Of a DNA stretch of 64,000 bases, positions 7,555 through 17,127 are shown one piece after another. Each line of letters begins with the position of its first letter. Within the stretch, counting starts at the first letter, position 1. The position numbers were made by a program, and so were the translations under genes. The notes under the pieces are model-generated. The model was not told the origin of the DNA, searched no databases, and saw only the letters and a program-made list of their open reading frames with translations. The DNA is from Achromobacter sp. RTa (lineage in GTDB: Bacteria > Pseudomonadota > Gammaproteobacteria > Burkholderiales > Burkholderiaceae_B): the NCBI RefSeq assembly GCF_000757485.1, contig NZ_JPYO01000001.1, forward strand, positions 116,127 to 180,126. The letters run 5' to 3'.

Positions 7555-10500
7555 ATGAACTCAAAAACAACTACAGTTGGCGCCACAACCACCGACTCCG
7601 ACTTGGTGCGAATGAGCAGAGACGGAGACCAGTTCCATTACCACTGGGCCGCGCGCCACTGCCTCTCGCTCTTGCCTGGTGTGAGCGACTTGGTCGCCAT
7701 CTCTATTGAGGGCGCATCGGCTGCCGAAGGCCCTGGCTCAGCCAACGAAGGCGACGAACTCATCGACGTGGGGTTCTACTTTGGCAGCGAGTCCCTGAAG
7801 GACGCCCGCCTCGTTCGCTATGTGCAGCTGAAGCATTCCACGCAACGTGTGCAGAAGCCCTGGACAGCCAGCGGGCTGAAAAACACGCTTGAAGGCTTCT
7901 CCGAGCGGTTTGCGAAACTGCGTAAGACGTTCACCTGGAAGGAGCTTAAGGACAAGTTGCGCTTTACCTTCACGACCAACCGTCCTATCGATGAAAAAGT
8001 GGCTGAGTCGCTGGAGGACCTTGCAGAGGGGAAGCCAGCGAGACATTCGTCAGTCGCGAAGACGCTACTTGGTTATGTGAAGGGGCTCGACAGCGAAACT
8101 GCAAACTTCTTCACTCTCTTCTCCGTTGAAGCAGGTGAGCCCGACCTGTGGAATCAACGCAATCTACTGTTCAAGGATGTAGGAAAATACTTGGCCGAGG
8201 CAGACTCGGACGCATCACTTCAGCTCAAAGAATTGGTTACTAAGAAGGCCACCTCTGAGCACGCCTTAAACCCGTCCATTCGTCGCCTCGATGTTCTGCG
8301 AGCACTTGGGGCCGACGAGGCGGACCTCTGGCCTGCAAAGTGTCTGATTGCTGAGCCTACCGACGGTGCATTTCCTCGCGAGCAGGAGCGAGAGATTCGC
8401 ACGATTCTGGAGTCCACCACTCAACCCGTCGTCCTTCATGCCGAAGGAGGAGTTGGGAAGTCCATCCTCGCGTGGCAACTTTCCAAGTCTTTCCCTGAAG
8501 GTTCCGTAGCGGTGCTCTATGACTGCTTTGGCGACGGACTGTATAGAAGCTCCCAACACTTCCGGCATCGACAAAAAGACGCCCTCCCGCAGATTGCAAA
8601 TGAGCTCGCTGCTCAAGGGCTATGCAATCCTTTGATTCCAATCCGCGGGACGGATAGCAAACAGTACATGCGTGCGTTCGTTGCAAGACTGACTCAGGCC
8701 GTCGGTCTGCTCCGGGCTAAAAAGCCCTTTGCCAATCTCTATTTGATAGTCGACGCTGCCGACAATGCCGTTATGGCAGCTACTGAGTTCAATGATGCGG
8801 CCTTCGTGCCTGACCTCATTCGCACGGAGATGCCAGACGGCGTCAAACTGGTCTTTACTTGTCGGACCCATCGGCGAGACCATCTGCGAGCTCCGCCCGA
8901 CGCGACGTACGTTGAACTGCGCCCGTTTAGCCGTTTGGAGACAGAAAAGCACCTCAAAAAGTACTATCCGAACGCGACTGACAAAGATGTCGCCGACTTC
9001 GATTTCTTAAGCAGCTCCAACCCACGAGTTCAGGCGCTAGCACTCAGCCGAAAACTGCCGTTAGAAGGCATGTTGAAGGCGCTCGGACCATCACCCTCCA
9101 CAGTTGAGCGGGCAATTGCCGAACTGCTGGAGCGCGCAGTCGAAAAGCTCAAGTTTCGAGAAGGCTCTATCGAATCAGAACAGATTAACCAAATCTGCCA
9201 GGGCTTGGCCGTGCTGCGACCACTCGTTCCAATCGCGGTACTAGCTGAGATTTCGGGAACTACTGAAAGTGCGGTACGAAGTTTCGCCTATGACTTAGGA
9301 CGACCGTTGCTGGTCAAAGGTGGCAGTCTTCACTTCCTGGATGAGCCTTCCGAGACCTGGTTCCGCGAACGTTTTTGGCCAAACAAGGCAAAGTTGGCGA
9401 CGTTTCTGGACCGATTGAAACCCCAAGCTGCCACCAGCTCCTACGTCGCATCAACAATTCCTCAACTGCTTCTTGCCGCGGGGCGAATGGATGAGTTGGT
9501 TGACCTGGCCCTTTCTGCTGATGGCCTACCTACGTCGAACCCACTCGAGCGCCGTGATGTGGAGGTCCAGCGCCTGACCTTTGCGCTAAAGGCCTGCCTG
9601 CAAGAGAAACGCTACGCCCCGGCGGCGAAGCTCGCACTTAAGGTGGCAGGCGAACTTGCCGGTGTCGAGCGACAGAATGACCTGATACAGGGGAACACGG
9701 ACATCGCCTCTGCACTTCTTTCTCCAGACCGCATCGACGAACTGGTGTCTCGACGCACATTCGGAGGAAGCTGGACAGGCGCACATCATGCCTATGAAGC
9801 AGGCCTGCTGGCGGGCCGTCCGGAATTCATTGCTGAAGCACGAAGCCGCCTAAGAATGGCGACAGATTGGCTGTATTCCTGGGCGAGGATGGCGCATGAA
9901 GAGCGCGAGGAAAAAAACGAGCGCGTCGAAACTAGCGATATGGCCGAACTCGCAATGGCCAAATTGCTTGCGGAAGGACCGGAGCACGCAGTCAGATTTC
10001 TCAGAGGGTGGACGCCTAGGTCTCTCTCGATGGCCGCCGGAGGCATCTTGGCGCGTCGGCTTGTGGACCTTGGTCGATACGACCTTCTTGACCAACTGGC
10101 GGAACACGGTGCGCAAGATGTATGGCTGATGCTAGGCCTGGCAGCGGAAGCGTGCGACGGGGGACACTCACTGCCTTCCAAGCCTGTGGAAAAGCTCATG
10201 CGTGCATTGAGTTCCCGTCGCATTCAACTGCAAGAACCAGGTGGTCATAGCGCTAAATGGAGCGTGCTAAATGGTGTCACGTCCGCTGTTCTACAAGCGC
10301 TGAGAGTGCTGCCACGTGATGACGTGACGTGGGCAAATGTCATACGCCGTTACTTGCCGGACCATCCCCCCCGAAACCTGGCGGAGCGGTACGCGTCCGA
10401 CAGGTCTACGCTGCTGAGAGCGTACACGCTTGAGGCTGCCTTGTTGGGCAAGCAACTCGCGCTCATCGACTTGGCTCCAAAGGAAATCCGAGAAGAGCTG

Positions 10501-13500
10501 GAAAAGAAGCAGAGTCACTACAGCGTAAGTTCTGATGCCGAAGCGTTTAACAGGGGGACGGGCGGTGTCTTCGCTTGGTACCGACTGAGCGCGGAAATTG
10601 CCTGCTGCAGAACCTCGGCAGATTTCAGCGAGGCCGCACAGGAAGCACTCAAGGCAACGAACGCAGCTAGGTCCAAGGACTACAGCAACGTCTTCAATCT
10701 AGACCAAGTCGCTGCACTGGAATGGATAAGGGCGCTACGCGATGCGTCGATTTCTGACGTCACGTCACTGGCTGCATATCGGGCCTGGTTTGAAGAGAAG
10801 GCGAAAGGTTTCTGGCCCGCCACCATGGCAGGTGTCTGTCGCTTGGCCGCCCGTACAAAGGTACTCGAGAGCTTTGCGCTCGAGGTGTCCGTCAAGGCCT
10901 ACGAAGCTATAGAACAAAATCGCGAGCACGCTGAGTCCAGAGTTGAGTCCTACCAAATTCTGGCGCGTGCCGTTTTTCCGGCCAGCATAGCGGAGGCCCG
11001 CAACTACTTTGAGCGGGCAGTGGAGATGTCGAACCGCGTTGGGCAAGAGAACTTGGCCCGATGGGACGCGCTCATTTGCCTGGCCGAAGCGAGCGGAAGA
11101 GACAGTCCCCCCCGGCCCGAGTCCGCCTACCGCCTGGCACGAGGCACGGAGCTGGCGTACGAATATGTGGAAAGAGACAAGCACTTCGACTGGGAACGCA
11201 CAATTGATGGATTGTTGAGCTTGTGCCCAGCCTCGACAATCGCCGCTCTCAGTCGCTGGAGAGACCGCAAGTTCGGTTATGCAGACAAGCTTCTAAAAAT
11301 TGCAACCGACCGCCTTGTAAAGCGCGGCTTGCTTCCGCGCATCGCGCCAATTGCGCTATGCCCGATTGGCGAAGAATGGGCGCGCGCCGAAGACCTGGTG
11401 AAAGCGGTCGAACACGAATCGAATAAGGAAGTACAGCGGAAAACGCTCAGCGTTGGCTACCGCTACCTAAGGGTCAGTTCGCCGTCGCTGGAGGAACTTG
11501 AAAGGGTTTCTGAGCTGGCACGCACTTGTAACTTCGTGGCTCCAGACATCGATAGGCTTCTCGCCCAAGCGAGGGTGCCTAAGCATGAGGGTGGGAACTC
11601 CGCTCGGCAATACGCACCGGAGACGCCAAAGAAACGAAGCGACCCAGACTGGAATGTCCTATTCAAGGGGGTCGACCTAACAAGCTCCGCGGAACTACGT
11701 GCGGCGTATCTGCACCTTAGGACTTTCGACCCGCCTTATAAAACTGACGAGTTCTACCAAGAAGCACTACAACGATGCGGTTTAGGCCGAGCGGCCGAAT
11801 TCTGTCTTGCTATTTCGCAGTGGCCAGAATTTGGGAGCTATGAACTCAGGCAAATTTTCGGCGTGCTCGGAAAACAAAACATCAAGCCGGTTTCTCTGCG
11901 CAAAGCGATGGCAGAAGTGGTGCTATCCGTATGCCGAACAAATCCTGAATCGGCTAGGCGAAAAGGATGGTGGAGCTCGTTTCCGTACAGTGAGATTATT
12001 GACGAGGGCATTGTTAGCGACGGCCAGATTGTGGACGCAGTGCTTGAAGGGTTTCTAGCCAAGGTCACAGTGCTAACAGCCGGCGAGCTCTTCCAGATGT
12101 TGGAGCCGTTGGCCTCTCGTTTGACAAACGATGAGGCGGACGACGCACTGCACTTTGGGTTATCTCTCCTCGAAAGTGACCTTCATCCTGACGATGGCGA
12201 TGGACCCTGGAATGAGGGCATGAAGCCGCTCGACAGCTGCGAGGCTGCACTGGCTGGTTACCTCTGGGCAGCGTTAGGTTCACCAACCACTTCTGTACGT
12301 TGGGAGGCCGCACACGCCGTTCGAGCGACTATCGAGCTTGGCTGGAATCCGGTTGTGAATGCGCTTGCGAAATTCGCAGTCGTCGGTTCACCCGAAGCGT
12401 TCGTCGACAAACGGTTTGTCTTCTACGAATGGCATTCCCGTCTGTGGCTCACCTTAGCGCTAGCTCGGTGTGCGGCCGAGCACCGAAACATGGTGAGCAT
12501 GTTTGGCGAATTCCTTTTGATGTCCGCCAAGGAGGAGCACGTACTATTGCGCCATTTCGCAGCCTGCGCTTTGCACGAACTACCTGAACTCCTAGGTGAA
12601 ATGACCGCGCTGGGCTCGCCTGAGAAAATCAACGCAAGTGAACTTCCACTCGTTGAGTATGACGCCTACAGGAGGCCCGAGGTAGAGACCCAGCCATCCA
12701 ACGACTCGTCGGGCGATGTGGTAGATAAATACTACTTTGGCATTGACATTGGCCCATATTGGCTTGAACCTCTCGGTCGAGTCTTCGGCATCTCGCCGAG
12801 TGGCATTACTCGACGCGCCATCGAGGCTATCAGCGAACGTATCGGGGCTATCACCACCAAGCATTACGACGACATTCGTTATAAAAGGGGCGTGTTTCAA
12901 CACGAGCAAACCAGCCACTCGCACGGAACCATGCCGAGAGTGGAAGACCTTCAGGTCTACAGCGCCTATCACGCAATGATGATAGTGGCAGCTAGGCTGC
13001 TTAAGACCCACTCAGTTGGCAAGGCGAGTTACAGCTTAGAGGATGAGTTTAGCGAGTGGCTTGAGCGTCATCTTTTGAAGTGCAAGGATGGCATGTGGGC
13101 CGCCGATAGGCGTGACCCTCAGCTATCCAAGTCTCCACCCGTGTCCGAGCAATATGGTGACAAGGAGTGGCGCTGGCAGGTAACTGCTGAGCACCTTGAT
13201 AGTCTTCTAGAGACTGACGAAGGGCTGCTGGTTGTAGCGGGGGATTGGACAAGTGGCCCCCAGGAGTCCCAAGAGGCTATTTCTGTGACCAGCGCGCTGG
13301 TGCCGAGAGCTACCGCGACAGCGTTTCTCGCTGCGGCGCAAACTTCCTCGAACCCAAACGACTATTTCTTCCGGTACGACCAAGAACAAGGGACTCCAAA
13401 CGAGGAGGACATAACATCCGAAGGAGGTCTCCCTGAGCCCACATTGAAAGTGGGCTCTCATGGACAGTTCAACCTTCATCGTTGGATATCTGACCGAGGA

Positions 13501-13914
13501 GAATCCTACGGAATTGACGACTACGACCCATGGGGTGAACGTGTGCGCGTTCCGGGCGATGAGCCGAACGCTGCAACTATCTCGGCAATGGGCCTGACCT
13601 CGGCGGACGATGTGCGAAGATGGGTGACCAAGAGTGGTGCGCACGTTCGAAGTGAGACATGGACCCATTCGAATGGGTATGGCCGTGAGAAGGAAACGAT
13701 TCCTGGTAACCGCTTGAGTGCTGACAGAGCGTTTCTGAAGGAACTCCTCACCGCCAATCCAGAGCATTGGCTTGTTGTCAGTCTTAGTCTGCGTCGACGG
13801 GGCTCGCGATACAGCTCAAGTGACGAAGGTTTGGGCTCGTACGTACCACCTTATGTTCGCTACTACCTGATTAAAGAAGATGGAATCGCTAGAACGCTCA
13901 AGCGCAGTAATTGA
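7555..13914 (+). CDS. Avs-like STAND NTPase with N-terminal PD-(D/E)xK nuclease domain
   Basis: 2119 residues. The N-terminus (about 20-200) fits a Cap4/DUF4297-like nuclease: FHYHWAARHCLSLL, then Asp71 in LIDVGFYF and Q91-L-K93 in YVQLKHST, a D...QxK active site. A STAND-type ATPase follows, with Walker A GGVGKS (298-303) and Walker B LYLIVDAAD (395-403). Beyond about 650 a long helical repeat solenoid without enzyme motifs runs towards the end, as in Avs sensors that bind phage terminase or portal proteins and then cut DNA. The length is at the upper limit for the family. The start is ATG 7555 with a poor ribosome site; Met20 is an alternative. It overlaps the downstream 231-aa gene. The subtype cannot be fixed by eye. 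Confidence 0.75.
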   Translation: MNSKTTTVGATTTDSDLVRMSRDGDQFHYHWAARHCLSLLPGVSDLVAISIEGASAAEGPGSANEGDELIDVGFYFGSESLKDARLVRYVQLKHSTQRVQKPWTASGLKNTLEGFSERFAKLRKTFTWKELKDKLRFTFTTNRPIDEKVAESLEDLAEGKPARHSSVAKTLLGYVKGLDSETANFFTLFSVEAGEPDLWNQRNLLFKDVGKYLAEADSDASLQLKELVTKKATSEHALNPSIRRLDVLRALGADEADLWPAKCLIAEPTDGAFPREQEREIRTILESTTQPVVLHAEGGVGKSILAWQLSKSFPEGSVAVLYDCFGDGLYRSSQHFRHRQKDALPQIANELAAQGLCNPLIPIRGTDSKQYMRAFVARLTQAVGLLRAKKPFANLYLIVDAADNAVMAATEFNDAAFVPDLIRTEMPDGVKLVFTCRTHRRDHLRAPPDATYVELRPFSRLETEKHLKKYYPNATDKDVADFDFLSSSNPRVQALALSRKLPLEGMLKALGPSPSTVERAIAELLERAVEKLKFREGSIESEQINQICQGLAVLRPLVPIAVLAEISGTTESAVRSFAYDLGRPLLVKGGSLHFLDEPSETWFRERFWPNKAKLATFLDRLKPQAATSSYVASTIPQLLLAAGRMDELVDLALSADGLPTSNPLERRDVEVQRLTFALKACLQEKRYAPAAKLALKVAGELAGVERQNDLIQGNTDIASALLSPDRIDELVSRRTFGGSWTGAHHAYEAGLLAGRPEFIAEARSRLRMATDWLYSWARMAHEEREEKNERVETSDMAELAMAKLLAEGPEHAVRFLRGWTPRSLSMAAGGILARRLVDLGRYDLLDQLAEHGAQDVWLMLGLAAEACDGGHSLPSKPVEKLMRALSSRRIQLQEPGGHSAKWSVLNGVTSAVLQALRVLPRDDVTWANVIRRYLPDHPPRNLAERYASDRSTLLRAYTLEAALLGKQLALIDLAPKEIREELEKKQSHYSVSSDAEAFNRGTGGVFAWYRLSAEIACCRTSADFSEAAQEALKATNAARSKDYSNVFNLDQVAALEWIRALRDASISDVTSLAAYRAWFEEKAKGFWPATMAGVCRLAARTKVLESFALEVSVKAYEAIEQNREHAESRVESYQILARAVFPASIAEARNYFERAVEMSNRVGQENLARWDALICLAEASGRDSPPRPESAYRLARGTELAYEYVERDKHFDWERTIDGLLSLCPASTIAALSRWRDRKFGYADKLLKIATDRLVKRGLLPRIAPIALCPIGEEWARAEDLVKAVEHESNKEVQRKTLSVGYRYLRVSSPSLEELERVSELARTCNFVAPDIDRLLAQARVPKHEGGNSARQYAPETPKKRSDPDWNVLFKGVDLTSSAELRAAYLHLRTFDPPYKTDEFYQEALQRCGLGRAAEFCLAISQWPEFGSYELRQIFGVLGKQNIKPVSLRKAMAEVVLSVCRTNPESARRKGWWSSFPYSEIIDEGIVSDGQIVDAVLEGFLAKVTVLTAGELFQMLEPLASRLTNDEADDALHFGLSLLESDLHPDDGDGPWNEGMKPLDSCEAALAGYLWAALGSPTTSVRWEAAHAVRATIELGWNPVVNALAKFAVVGSPEAFVDKRFVFYEWHSRLWLTLALARCAAEHRNMVSMFGEFLLMSAKEEHVLLRHFAACALHELPELLGEMTALGSPEKINASELPLVEYDAYRRPEVETQPSNDSSGDVVDKYYFGIDIGPYWLEPLGRVFGISPSGITRRAIEAISERIGAITTKHYDDIRYKRGVFQHEQTSHSHGTMPRVEDLQVYSAYHAMMIVAARLLKTHSVGKASYSLEDEFSEWLERHLLKCKDGMWAADRRDPQLSKSPPVSEQYGDKEWRWQVTAEHLDSLLETDEGLLVVAGDWTSGPQESQEAISVTSALVPRATATAFLAAAQTSSNPNDYFFRYDQEQGTPNEEDITSEGGLPEPTLKVGSHGQFNLHRWISDRGESYGIDDYDPWGERVRVPGDEPNAATISAMGLTSADDVRRWVTKSGAHVRSETWTHSNGYGREKETIPGNRLSADRAFLKELLTANPEHWLVVSLSLRRRGSRYSSSDEGLGSYVPPYVRYYLIKEDGIARTLKRSN

Positions 13915-14575
13915 CCTCGGCAAGCGGCTCGTCACCCAGTTGAAGCTTGGGGATGATGAACCTGCTCAGTGGATGGCGCACGCGCTCGCTGAGCGAATCA
14001 AAGATGCAGAAAATGCCCCTCCTGAGAAACGAGTCGCAGCACAAAGCTCCTGCGCGGAACTGGTTTTTCAGCTGTGGGAGCGAAGATATAGCCTTCCCAC
14101 TCAACTTCGCCCCTTGAAGAGTCTGGAGCCGCTTCTACGGACGCTCAATTCACTTGATACGACAAGCGGTCCGCGATTTCGCTTCATGCAGGAGCGGCCT
14201 GCCGACATGAAAGTCGATGAGGGTGTCGAGAAGACGCTCGACTTGGCCATGAAACTCGACGACGCAGCGCGGATTCTGGTGCAGTACTTCCTGGCCACAG
14301 CGGCAGAGCAAGCCTCAGAGGAGACGCAGCCTTGGATTCAGAGTGCCATTGACGCAGGAGCGGACGTGTCGTTAGAAGTCCGCGTTGTTAGATTTGTGGA
14401 TAGTGGCCTTGACCGTTCCTCTGAAGCAGCGAAGATGGCCAAGGAAGCCTTGAATGACAAGATACAGAAGCTTGAGGTTTTTGCATCTCTTGCGGCAGCC
14501 CTCGCAAAGGACTTGAGAGCAAAGCACGGCCTGCTGACCGATGAAGCGGACGACGCCGAGCCAAATGATGAATGA
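13880..14575 (+). CDS. Small helical protein overlapping the Avs-like gene
   Basis: 231 residues, predicted almost wholly alpha-helical, acidic C-terminus (DEADDAEPNDE). I do not recognise the family. It starts inside the last 35 bases of the giant STAND gene in another frame, with aaagaag just before the ATG, so translation is very likely coupled and the product probably works with the STAND protein as partner, regulator or cofactor. KVDEGVEKTLDLAMKLDDAARILVQYFLATAAEQA (read in parts) looks like a helical bundle. No catalytic motif, signal peptide or membrane segment is visible. Confidence 0.7.
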   Translation: MESLERSSAVIDLGKRLVTQLKLGDDEPAQWMAHALAERIKDAENAPPEKRVAAQSSCAELVFQLWERRYSLPTQLRPLKSLEPLLRTLNSLDTTSGPRFRFMQERPADMKVDEGVEKTLDLAMKLDDAARILVQYFLATAAEQASEETQPWIQSAIDAGADVSLEVRVVRFVDSGLDRSSEAAKMAKEALNDKIQKLEVFASLAAALAKDLRAKHGLLTDEADDAEPNDE

Positions 14576-14833
14576 TCGGGTCCGCTGGCAATGTGGTGCG
14601 ACAGGCTGAAGTCGACAGCTTTGTGGTGGTTGCGGTCATCCGTGACGCAGAAAAATACGTCTGCAATCGCTGCGAAGCAGGCATCGGGCTTCCCACATCG
14701 AACTTCCGCTTTGGGTCGATAGCAGACCTAGGCTTAATGAGCATTTGGCACCAACTGTCGCCAAATTGTCTCTCCTGACCGCTAAGGCATCCTCGTCGCC
14801 GTATACTCACCCTACTACCGCAACAACGGTAGC

Positions 14834-14981
14834 CCGGTTTGGAAGCCGGTAATGTCTTTGGCGGACAGCCGCCGCTTCGGCGGCATTTTCACGTCCGAAC
14901 GCCTTTGCACGTCCCTATGGGCGGGTCTTGGCGAGGGTGCGTTCGCGCACGCCGGTTTCCAAAGACGCCGGTCTTCCAACC
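14834..14981 (+). ncRNA. C4-type antisense RNA-like structured region
   Basis: Segment a (ttggaag, 14839-14845) and segment b (gtctttgg, 14854-14861) are followed about 100 nt later by b' (ccaaagac, 14959-14966) and a' (cttccaa, 14973-14979), forming a nested long stem around inner hairpins. The same b' with one more base (tccaaagac, 14958-14966) is perfectly complementary to gtctttgga at 15032-15040, which covers the ribosome site of the small ORF at 15048. The a' segment also matches ttggaag at 15006-15012. This is the logic of the phage P1/P7 C4 antisense RNA, which blocks translation of the following gene. Family membership is inferred, not tested. Confidence 0.45.
14868..14889 (+). terminator. 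Hairpin with T-run inside the C4-like region
   Basis: gccgcc / ggcggc stem with a gcttc loop, then atttt. It may be a true terminator, an attenuator, or one of the inner hairpins of the RNA described above. Confidence 0.5.
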
Positions 14982-15047
14982 TTGCCTTGTGCCCGCCCAC
15001 CCCATTTGGAAGTGGGGAGCAGGCCTAACTTGTCTTTGGAGCCTGTC

Positions 15048-15386
15048 ATGCCATCCCACCCCCTCACCCAAAACCCCTGGTCCGTCGACGCCGATCCCGA
15101 GCACGGCCTCGTCCCCCTTTCCCCCCTCTACCAAATCGACCGAGCCCGCTATGCCATCGCGGCCATGGCCCGCATGGTAGGCAACAGCGCGTCCGAGCCT
15201 GACGCAACCGGCGGGCAGCCGCTAGACGCGTGGACAGTGGCGGCGCTGATGGGCGGGGTGGAAGGCTTGTGCGATCACTTGGGGACCTTGGCGGACGCCA
15301 TGCTGGAGCAGGCGCGGGCTTGCGGCGCGGACGCGGATGCGGACCCTTGCGGCGTGTTGCACGACGCGCCGGCTTCGTTGCAGTAG
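15048..15386 (+). CDS. Small hypothetical protein downstream of C4-like RNA
   Basis: 112 residues from ATG 15048, chosen because ggag lies 6 nt upstream; longer in-frame starts would run through the structured RNA. I do not recognise a family. The middle has a predicted helix pair (DRARYAIAAMARMVG and DAWTVAALMGGVEGLCDHLGTLADAMLEQARACG), followed by an acidic Cys-containing tail. No signal peptide. The sequence gtctttgga over its ribosome site is complementary to the upstream RNA, so its translation is probably repressed by that RNA. It sits between the defence-like island and the iron-uptake genes. In phages this position holds small lytic or host-takeover genes; no such role is shown here. 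Confidence 0.6.
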   Translation: MPSHPLTQNPWSVDADPEHGLVPLSPLYQIDRARYAIAAMARMVGNSASEPDATGGQPLDAWTVAALMGGVEGLCDHLGTLADAMLEQARACGADADADPCGVLHDAPASLQ

Positions 15387-15468
15387 GCGCTCGTCCAAAG
15401 CAAAGACCCGCCCGTGCCGGCGGGCATGGGGACGAACACCGGGCTTGGGCCGGTATTCGTCTGGATAT

Positions 15469-15487
15469 AATGGGAACAATTCCCATT
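15469..15487. promoter_or_regulatory. Fur-box-like palindrome
   Basis: AATGGGAACAATTCCCATT is a perfect 8-bp inverted repeat with a 3-nt spacer. It resembles Fur sites of the AATGAGAAnnATTCTCATT type and lies 15 bp before the ECF sigma factor start. Iron-repressed expression of the operon is inferred. Confidence 0.65.
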
Positions 15488-15501
15488 CACAACATATCCC
15501 C

Positions 15502-16029
15502 ATGCCCGCTACCCCTAGCGCCAGTCCGGACGCCGGCATCGCGACGCTGTACCGCGACCATCATTCTTGGCTGCACGGCTGGCTGCGGCTGAAGCTGGGC
15601 GATGCGCATCGCGCGGCGGATCTGGCGCAGGACACGTTCGTGCGCCTGCTGTCGGCAAACTCCATCTCCCCTTCTGACACCGCGCTGCGCGAGCCGCGGG
15701 CCTACCTGCGCACCATCGCGAACCGCTTGCTGGTGGACCATTGGCGGCGGTTGGAGATCGAGCGCAGTTATCTGGCGGTGTTGCAGACTTATCCGCAGAG
15801 CCATTGGCCGTCAGAAGAATCGCGGCTGTTGATTCTGGAGTCGCTGGAGCAGGTGGCGCAGATGCTGGGCCGGTTGAAGCCGGAGGTGCGAGAGGTGTTT
15901 CTGTTGGCGCAGATGGAGGGGCATACGTGCCCGCAGATTGCGCGGCAGGTGGGGAGGTCGGTGGCGACGGTGGAGCGCTATCTGGCGCAGGCGTTGCAGC
16001 ACTGCTATCGGCTGGTCTATGGGGTTTGA
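15502..16029 (+). CDS. FecI-family ECF sigma factor
   Basis: 175 residues from ATG 15502, just after the Fur-like box. Sigma region 2 is visible as HRAADLAQDTFVRLL and YLRTIANRLLVDHWRR; region 4 as LKPEVREVFLLAQMEGHTCPQIARQVGRSVATVERYLAQAL. It directs RNA polymerase to iron-siderophore uptake promoters in response to a signal relayed by the outer-membrane receptor and FecR. The FecR gene overlaps its stop codon and the TonB receptor follows, so the three-part cell-surface signalling set is complete. Iron starvation presumably raises its transcription through Fur. Confidence 0.9.
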   Translation: MPATPSASPDAGIATLYRDHHSWLHGWLRLKLGDAHRAADLAQDTFVRLLSANSISPSDTALREPRAYLRTIANRLLVDHWRRLEIERSYLAVLQTYPQSHWPSEESRLLILESLEQVAQMLGRLKPEVREVFLLAQMEGHTCPQIARQVGRSVATVERYLAQALQHCYRLVYGV

Positions 16030-17107
16030 TCGGGCGGGCGTGTCGCCAGGGGCGCCAAGCGCGCGTCCGGAGGACGGCGCGGAGGGCGCGGTGGATCGGG
16101 CGATGTTGGACGAAGCGATCCGCTGGCGCATCAAGCTGCAATACAACACGGCGGACGCGTCGGCGTGGCAGGCGTTCGATGCCTGGCTGCGGGCGCGGCC
16201 GGCGCATGCGTTGGTGTGGGAGCGCTTGCAGGCGCTGGGCGCGCGTTTGCAGCGGCCGGCGGCGGAGATGCCGGCCGAGGCCGCGGCGCGGATTCTGCGG
16301 CAGACGGAGGCGGCGCAGGTGCGGCGGTCGCGCCGCAAGGCCTTGATGTCACTGGGTGCGTTGGCGGCGGGCGGTTGGGTGGCGTGGCGGGCGGGGGATG
16401 TGCCGGTGGTTCGGCAGGCGCTGGCCGATGTGTCTACGTCGCGGGGCGAGCGGCGTCGCGTCGCGCTGCCGGATGGCGGGACGCTGGTGCTGAATACGGA
16501 GACGGCGGTCGATATTGATTATGGCGGGCCGGTGCGGCGCATTCGTTTGCTGGCGGGCGAGGTGTATGTGATCTCGGGGCATCATGATCCGCTGTCGCGG
16601 CCGCTGTTCGTGGAGACGCGCGACGGGCGGGCGCAGGCGCTGGGTACGCGGTATCGGGTGCGGCAGTGGGACGACGGCAGCGAGGTGGCGGTGGATGAAG
16701 GCGCGGTGGCGTTGCTGCCGCGCGATGGCGCGGGCGAGGCGGCGGGCGCGACGTTGCGGGCCGGGGAGTCTGCGCGGATGACGCCGCAAGGCGTGCGGGC
16801 GCTGGCGCCGGTGGAGGGGCGCATGATGGATGGCGGGGCCTGGGTCGAGGGGGCCTTGTCGGTGCGCGATATGCCGCTGGACGCCTTCTTGCAGGAGCTG
16901 TCGCGCTATCACGGGGCGATCGAGTGCGATCCGGCGGTGGCGCGGTTGCCGGTGTCGGGGGTGTTCCAGTTGGACGATACGCGCAAGGTGCTGGCGCTGC
17001 TGCGTCAGATTCTGCCGGTGGAGCCGCAGGCGGGACGCTTGTGGTGGGGCGGGCGGGTGACGCGGGTTCGGGCACGCGCACGGGCGCCGGAACGGGCACG
17101 GGGCTGA
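16019..17107 (+). CDS. FecR-family anti-sigma / signal-transfer protein
   Basis: About 362 residues from ATG 16019, overlapping the sigma gene by 11 bases. The N-terminal DUF4880 segment (WRIKLQYNTADASAWQAFDAWL) binds the sigma factor. A membrane span follows at about 107-127 (ALMSLGALAAGGWVAW), then the periplasmic FecR domain (SRGERRRVALPDGGTLVLNTETA, VAVDEGAVAL) and a C-terminal STN-like segment (ALSVRDMPLDAFLQELSRYHG) that contacts the receptor. It relays siderophore binding from the outer membrane to the sigma factor. The C-terminus is low-complexity (VRARARAPERARG). Confidence 0.88.
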   Translation: MGFDRAGVSPGAPSARPEDGAEGAVDRAMLDEAIRWRIKLQYNTADASAWQAFDAWLRARPAHALVWERLQALGARLQRPAAEMPAEAAARILRQTEAAQVRRSRRKALMSLGALAAGGWVAWRAGDVPVVRQALADVSTSRGERRRVALPDGGTLVLNTETAVDIDYGGPVRRIRLLAGEVYVISGHHDPLSRPLFVETRDGRAQALGTRYRVRQWDDGSEVAVDEGAVALLPRDGAGEAAGATLRAGESARMTPQGVRALAPVEGRMMDGGAWVEGALSVRDMPLDAFLQELSRYHGAIECDPAVARLPVSGVFQLDDTRKVLALLRQILPVEPQAGRLWWGGRVTRVRARARAPERARG

Positions 17108-17127
17108 ACAAACAAAAAATGCCCCCA

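Noticed and set aside
14572-14778. 68-residue frame overlapping the end of the 231-aa gene, ending FRFGSIADLGLMSI...
   Set aside because: The frame has no support. The DNA around ctttgggtcgatagc resembles a common short intergenic sequence that is often mistranslated into small proteins.
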